Shown: one piece after another, positions 6,301 through 9,152 of the stretch
Layout: each line of letters starts with the position of its first letter
How positions within the stretch are numbered: the first letter of the stretch is position 1
Assembly (NCBI GenBank): GCA_002710745.1
Contig: PALW01000061.1
Coordinates: 10,280 to 19,431 of the forward strand
Direction: 5' to 3'
DNA: 9,152 bases
From: Porticoccaceae bacterium
Lineage (GTDB): Bacteria; Pseudomonadota; Gammaproteobacteria; Pseudomonadales; Porticoccaceae
The notes under the pieces: generated by a model
Seen by the model: the letters and a program-made list of their open reading frames with translations, nothing else
The model's database searches: none
Told to the model about the DNA's origin: nothing
Program-made: the position numbers and the translations under genes

Positions 6301-7654
6301 AATTATTTCGTTTGGGAATAGTGTTACAGAGATAAAGGCAGAAGCATTTTACAATACTAACCTTACAGAAATAGAACTACCCGAGAGTGTTCTAACCATT
6401 GGAGAGCGATCTTTCGCCTCGAATAAATTAATTAAACTAGTGCTGAATGAAGGATTGATTTCTATCGGTGAGGCTGCATTTAATAGCAGTTTAAGACATG
6501 ACAGTTTCTACGAACCTAATTGGATGTCTTTAGTCATTCCTGATTCGGTTGAGCACATTGCTCAAGAAGCGTTTTCAAATTATGCAAATTATCCGGCTCT
6601 CCAAACAGTAACCTTCGGTCTAAATTTGAAAACTATTGGAAGCAGAGCATTTTTAAGTCAAGCATTGACGCAAATCAGATTCCATGGAGACAGACCAGAA
6701 TTCAGTGGTATTACTTTCAGGACGAAAGCAGAGCAAGATCTGGATGGCGATAATGTGCAAGATCACTACCAATTTACGTTTGAATATTGTGCGAGCAGAG
6801 AGGGTTGGCCGGGTGATGATATTGAGTATGGCACGAACGAATTTGTAGCACCTAGCTTGGGTTCACATTGTGATTCAGACGGTGATGGCTTGAATGATCT
6901 TGATGAGCATATGATGGGAACTGATCCAGTTGATCCTGATTCTGATGATGACGGAGTGGATGATTTTAATGACGTATTCCCACTTGACCCTTTAGAGAGT
7001 ATTGACACAGACTCAGATGGCATTGGTAATAATGCAGATACCGATGATGATAATGATGGTGTGTTGGATAGCGAAGATGATGCCCCTCTTGATCCCACAA
7101 ATGATACAGATGGCGATGGTGTAGCGAATCAGGATGACGCTTTTCCTCAAAATGATTCATATTCTTTAGATTCTGACTCAGATGGTATGCCAGATTCATG
7201 GGAACTGCTTTATGGCTTAGATCCAAATGATCCCTCAGATGCATCAAGTGATAGAGATAATGATGGATATACAGCTCTGGAGGAGTTTATAAATGGAACT
7301 GTACCCTCTGGCTCAATAGATATTGATGGTAATGAACGTTACGACGCACTTACCGACGGATTGCTCATACTTCGAAGCATGTTCGGTCTGGATGGATTAT
7401 CACTGACAGCAGGAACTGCAGCGTCTGACGCAGTTTATAGTGACTCAGATGAACTTATTTCCAGGATAAATACACTAGGTGATCTGGCTGATATTGATGG
7501 TAGTGGTGATATTGATGCTTTAACCGATGGTCTACTGATATTAAGACATTTATTCGGATTGGAGGGAGAAACACTAGTTGCTGGAGTGGTTTCAGATGAT
7601 GCAACTAGGACGACAGAGGAAATTGAAGCGCATTTAAATATGCTTATGCCATAA
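3395..7654 (+). CDS. giant secreted modular protein: RCC1-like, TSP3, BspA-LRR and dockerin-like domains
   Basis: A 1419-residue exported protein and the only evident cargo gene. In order: Sec signal peptide 1-23 (MGYILKTLFFLTTLSALSGG); a short Asp-rich TSP3-type segment 25-48; RCC1-like block A about 50-300; TSP3 repeats 306-424; RCC1-like block B about 437-690, whose units follow C-A-[LI]-D-D-[ST]-G-V-x-C-W-G with two cysteines eight residues apart, probably disulfides; a long TSP3 array (DxDxDGxxD, AFPxDxxE) 695-910; BspA/LRR_5 repeats about 930-1100 (IGDFAF, IPDSVTIIGEQAF, IGSRAF); TSP3 repeats 1158-1300; and a tail with two dockerin-like EF-hand segments (DIDGNERYDALTDGLLILR at 1309-1327, DIDGSGDIDALTDGLLILR at 1366-1384). 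TSP3 and EF segments bind calcium, which fits an outer-surface or secreted role in adhesion or recognition. The exact function is unknown. There is no frameshift or internal stop. The frame is closed by TAA at 3383, so 3395 is the first ATG. Confidence 0.93.
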   Translation: MGYILKTLFFLTTLSALSGGVFSTDTDSDGLPDDWEIENGRNPFVADYQIRVSQYTACALDDNGVVCWGRRRPPESSNPTSIAMDDNIICVLDDGVINCLGKDANFMPDEGGVTRIAGSGTTYIKDGSHIYNIGWVEHTLPEKIDPSLIRSFEYGLRAGSGGVCIVTDDSGLIFTNSLSEHDWDYSNVKSCSVDGAFCVIDDDGLKCAGNFHLTQKQPDLENPTQVSGYNGHSRDGMCAVDNNEIKCWGESVEYSKLNDVPDEVNESNPFQVALFNDYACALSFSGAKCWGAGEQRFFYDTPILKIDPDGDGFEGVDDTFPLDGNEWIDTDSDGIGNNADVDDDGDNVIDSQDAFPLDSRYSSDTDGDGLPDPYEIRYGLDLNDANDASSDTDQDSLTALQEFNLGTSPIYSDSDWDTLPDDWEIQNNRNPLVADYLIESGGFRTYYIDDNGMSCVGQMCWHGSTPMPQATNVSNLSVSEDHACAISNEEVICWGSLEDGKTTVPNLVNPFQVTTGIDHSCALDDTGAVCWGQDTEGQATPPNLLNPTRISAAFFHTCAIDDSGVSCWGSNIYGGLDVPSLVNPREISAGDYETCALDDSGVVCWGRNHGGSSVKYNLSNPAQISSRSGAHMCAIDDSGVVCWGRDNDGEASPPDLINPVQVSVGAKHTCSLSDIGVSCWGRGVPTFFSTSEIIIDPDGDGYNNQGGGDAFPLDATEWLDTDSDSIGNNADTDDDGDGVSDEEDAFPLDPAESADTDGDGVGDNADAFPNNADETTDSDSDGVGDNSDNCPSVANSDQSNYDNDALGDACDPDDDNDGLSDEYDAFPLDPTEQVDSDGDGVGDNADVFPNDATETTDSDGDGVGDNADAFPNDANETLDTDSDGIGNNEDTDDDGDGVSDSDDTYPLNADILDPVSAQALINDDMQAFIPDRYTQIGDFAFRKSSVIEVSIPDSVTIIGEQAFEQSDLQIISFGNSVTEIKAEAFYNTNLTEIELPESVLTIGERSFASNKLIKLVLNEGLISIGEAAFNSSLRHDSFYEPNWMSLVIPDSVEHIAQEAFSNYANYPALQTVTFGLNLKTIGSRAFLSQALTQIRFHGDRPEFSGITFRTKAEQDLDGDNVQDHYQFTFEYCASREGWPGDDIEYGTNEFVAPSLGSHCDSDGDGLNDLDEHMMGTDPVDPDSDDDGVDDFNDVFPLDPLESIDTDSDGIGNNADTDDDNDGVLDSEDDAPLDPTNDTDGDGVANQDDAFPQNDSYSLDSDSDGMPDSWELLYGLDPNDPSDASSDRDNDGYTALEEFINGTVPSGSIDIDGNERYDALTDGLLILRSMFGLDGLSLTAGTAASDAVYSDSDELISRINTLGDLADIDGSGDIDALTDGLLILRHLFGLEGETLVAGVVSDDATRTTEEIEAHLNMLMP

Positions 7655-7684
7655 TTCTGAAGAAGTATCCGACCCTTATAAAAA

Positions 7685-7723
7685 GGTCCAAAAGGTCCAA
7701 AAGGTACAACGAAAGGTACAACG
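7685..7723 (+). repeat. arm-type integrase site cluster, right (four GGT units)
   Basis: The cluster holds AAAGGTCCA-type units at 7685 and 7694, then GGTACAACG at 7703-7711 and 7715-7723. The last 21 bp are identical to 973-993 near the left end and in the same orientation. The two GGTCC units 9 bp apart occur only here and may be extra integrase or AlpA/Xis sites. The cluster lies 31 bp after the cargo stop and 68 bp before the attR core. Confidence 0.68.
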
Positions 7724-7764
7724 TCTAGTGCTCAGTTTTAAGAAGTATGAGAATATTACATAAA

Positions 7765-7793
7765 TTCAATAGTTTACTGTGCTAGGGTATAAT
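7765..7793 (+). promoter_or_regulatory. outward promoter across attR
   Basis: TTCAAT (7765-7770) and a perfect TATAAT (7788-7793) are exactly 17 bp apart. The -35 comes from the element; the last AAT of the -10 is the start of the att core. Integrated, it points at the host gene at 7968. In the excised circle it would read through attP into int. The copy at the tRNA (829-847) lacks the TAT and so has no such promoter. Confidence 0.5.
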
Positions 7794-7809
7794 CCCTCTC
7801 TCACCGCCA
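7791..7809 (+). other. attR: attR core: tRNA 3' end, 19-bp direct repeat copy 2
   Basis: AATCCCTCTCTCACCGCCA is identical to 829-847. Only the 3' end of the tRNA is present, so this is the displaced end of the original tRNA-Ser gene. AGGG (7784-7787) before it and CCCT inside it keep the T-stem dyad. Confidence 0.93.
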
Positions 7810-7967
7810 CCGAAATAACTTGTTATTTATCAAAGGGTTACGATAAACTAAATGCCCTTTGGCGGAATAATGGCGGAATGGTTATCACTATCCCTCCTAC
7901 TAAAAGGCATAAGTGAGATCGCTTATTAATCTGTAAACCTATCGGTAAACAAGACGTTTCATATATT
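7810..7967. other. original tRNA-downstream region with hairpins and TGGCGGAAT direct repeats
   Basis: No gene of clear quality. AAATAAC-TT-GTTATTT forms a dyad at about 7813-7828. CAAAGGG (7831-7837) pairs with CCCTTTG (7855-7861) and may belong to the native tRNA terminator. TGGCGGAAT occurs at 7860-7868 and 7871-7879, 11 bp apart, the same arrangement as the arm-type repeats of the element but with a different sequence; it may be an arm site left by another integrase. An ATG at 7870 gives only a 19-residue frame. Confidence 0.4.
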
Positions 7968-8996
7968 ATGAAAATACTGCTTTTTATAATATCCATTCTA
8001 AACACGACCTTAGCTCTCTCTGATGACACTTCGCCATCAAGAAGCGATCATATCAAGGTTTTCAATCAGGCACAGAGTTGCTATAACTCTACTCCTAGTG
8101 GGAAATTGGATAGAAAAAGAGATTGTGCAAAAAGGGCTTTGCAAGCTGGTCGTTTTCTTTTCGAACCTCATGGCGTGCATATCGCAGCACTGACTTATAA
8201 TTATGGAAAGGCCTTAAAGAAAAAGAATAATAAAAAAGCTATTGAAGTCCTTGGTCAGGCCCTTGAGCTCTATGAGGCTATTTATGGTAAGTCCTCTCTT
8301 GAGGTGATTAATGTCCTTATTGATATGGGCGAGACACGAAAGGTAAAATCTATTGCTAAAAAATACTTTGAAAAAGACTCGGTCGAGTACGCCGATGTTC
8401 TGCTGAGGTTGTCACAGAGCAATACGTTAAGTTTGAAAGAATCGAGTCGTCATGCAAACTGGGCTCTTGAGATATATCTTAAAGAGGAGGGAGTCGAGTC
8501 TTATGGCACCGCGGCTGCAAGTTTTCAGATGGGTAAGATCAAGTTTGCTCAAGAGAAGTATAAGTCAGCTATACCCTACCTTATCGGAGCAACAAAAAAT
8601 CCGGAGACGGCCACTTTCGCCCATGGCTGGTTGGTGAGGGTTTATGGACTAACCAATCAAGATGATTTGGCAAGTCATCATGCCCAACAACTCGGACGAT
8701 TGAGACAAGGAAAAGGGAATGACGAATATATCCCAGTATTTGTGCCAAGTCCAAATTATCCTCAAGATGCGCGTTTTCAGAGAGAAGAGGGGTTTGCCCT
8801 GCTTGAATTGACCATTTCCAATGAGGGTCGTGCCACCGACATTATATTAGTTAAAGAGTCACCAGAGTCATTTGGTTTCGGCGAGGAAGCGCTTAAGGCT
8901 GCTAAAAGACTTCTTTATGCTCCAAAAGTTGTTGATGGCATCGCTCAACAGGTACCGGGAGTTCGTTATAAATACACCTTCAAGATGGCACGTTAA
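7968..8996 (+). CDS. secreted TPR-like protein with C-terminal TonB domain
   Basis: A 342-residue protein with three parts. Residues 1-18 are a Sec signal peptide (MKILLFIISILNTTLALS). Residues about 20-245 are helical TPR-like repeats (AALTYNYGKALKKKNNKKAIEVLGQALELYEAIYG; SFQMGKIKFAQEKYKSAIPYL). Residues about 258-340 are a TonB C-terminal domain: PNYPQDARFQREEGFALLEL, then VKESPESFGFGEEALKAAK and a final YKYTFKM strand. True TonB needs an N-terminal membrane anchor and a proline-rich spacer to couple ExbB/ExbD to outer-membrane receptors. Here a cleavable signal and a TPR region replace them, so it is more likely a periplasmic protein using the TonB fold for binding than an energy transducer. 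No strong ribosome site precedes ATG 7968. It is a host gene next to attR and could be affected by the outward promoter at 7765-7793. Confidence 0.85.
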   Translation: MKILLFIISILNTTLALSDDTSPSRSDHIKVFNQAQSCYNSTPSGKLDRKRDCAKRALQAGRFLFEPHGVHIAALTYNYGKALKKKNNKKAIEVLGQALELYEAIYGKSSLEVINVLIDMGETRKVKSIAKKYFEKDSVEYADVLLRLSQSNTLSLKESSRHANWALEIYLKEEGVESYGTAAASFQMGKIKFAQEKYKSAIPYLIGATKNPETATFAHGWLVRVYGLTNQDDLASHHAQQLGRLRQGKGNDEYIPVFVPSPNYPQDARFQREEGFALLELTISNEGRATDIILVKESPESFGFGEEALKAAKRLLYAPKVVDGIAQQVPGVRYKYTFKMAR

Positions 8997-9031
8997 CATA
9001 GGTAAGGATAATATATTTTCTTGAGAAAAGA

Positions 9032-9052
9032 ACATACTGGAAATCTGTATGT
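9032..9052 (+). other. inverted repeat between the last two genes
   Basis: ACATAC (9032-9037) and GTATGT (9047-9052) flank nine bases. No T tract follows, so it is not an intrinsic terminator. It could be an operator for the gene starting at 9108. Confidence 0.3.
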
Positions 9053-9107
9053 GAGCTAAGATGGTTTTGATTCAAAGAAATGTGTATTTATAAAATGGAG
9101 TATTTAA

Positions 9108-9152
9108 ATGTCCGATTACTTGCATCAACTCCGAGTGGATCTCAGTGCGGCT
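9108..9152 (+). CDS. start of an unidentified gene, cut by the window edge
   Basis: ATG at 9108 is preceded by GGAG (9097-9100) with a 7-base spacer, a clear ribosome site, and the frame stays open to the end of the window. Only 15 residues are visible (MSDYLHQLRVDLSAA), too few to assign a family. It is on the same strand as the TPR/TonB gene, 111 bp after its stop. Confidence 0.55.
   Translation, partial: MSDYLHQLRVDLSAA

Larger units (their letters stand above)
848..7809 (+). mobile_element. Integrative element in tRNA-Ser(GGA), P4-integrase type, about 6.96 kb
   Basis: The element lies between the 19-bp direct repeats at 829-847 and 7791-7809. It carries an integrase directly downstream of the tRNA, an AlpA-type regulator, a small Cys-rich gene, a repeat block and one large secreted-protein gene, all on the plus strand. 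Matching arm-type repeats sit just inside each end (973-993 and 7703-7723). No structural phage genes, conjugation genes, primase or recognisable replication gene are visible, so it looks like a minimal cargo island rather than a prophage or ICE. The intact integrase, both att copies and both arm sites suggest it could still excise; this is inference. Confidence 0.9.

Noticed and set aside
7655..7700. Terminator of the cargo gene (GACC / GGTC)
   Set aside because: Only a 4-bp stem with no T tract; the GGTCC units are better explained as part of the arm-site cluster.
7870..7929. Truncated integrase start (ATG followed by 19 codons)
   Set aside because: The frame is only 19 residues and shows no integrase N-terminal sequence.

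Overview
The window looks like chromosome of an AT-rich gammaproteobacterium carrying a compact integrated element of about 7 kb. The gammaproteobacterial call rests on the long, E. coli-type QueF at the left edge, a tRNA-Ser(GGA) very like the enterobacterial one with its CCA encoded, and a LexA-like box close to the E. coli consensus. The thrombospondin type-3 repeats and the dockerin-like tail of the cargo protein suggest a marine or free-living species. The species itself cannot be read from the sequence.

Left flank (1-847): the 3' three quarters of queF, a short gap with a stringent-type promoter, then tRNA-Ser(GGA). The last 19 bases of the tRNA (829-847) recur exactly at 7791-7809, so 848-7809 is an integrated element bounded by attL and attR. 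Both ends also carry an identical 21-bp block holding two GGTACAACG motifs, the expected look of integrase arm-type sites.

Inside the element, all genes run left to right: (i) a P4-type tyrosine integrase next to the tRNA, with all catalytic residues; (ii) a strong promoter overlapped by a 17/20 LexA-like box, then a 250-base leader with hairpins, an intrinsic terminator and a possible 23-codon leader peptide ending over the next start codon; (iii) an AlpA-family regulator/excisionase; (iv) a small five-cysteine protein overlapping alpA; (v) a block of four 23-24 bp repeats in what looks like a frame-broken coding stretch; (vi) one very large cargo gene (1419 aa) for a secreted modular protein with a signal peptide, two RCC1-like blocks, calcium-binding TSP3 repeats, BspA-type leucine-rich repeats and a paired dockerin-like tail. 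A good outward promoter sits across attR. Once the element is excised and circular, that promoter would point at int.

Right flank (7810-9152): about 160 bp of displaced tRNA-downstream DNA with its own TGGCGGAAT direct repeats, which may be a trace of another integration. Then comes a host gene for a secreted TPR protein with a TonB C-terminal domain, and the first 15 codons of another gene at the edge.

Overall: int, alpA and the att and arm sites are the mobility module. The LexA-like box, the alpA leader and the attR promoter suggest that excision is linked to DNA damage and that integrase expression depends on circle formation. The surface or secreted giant protein appears to be the only cargo.
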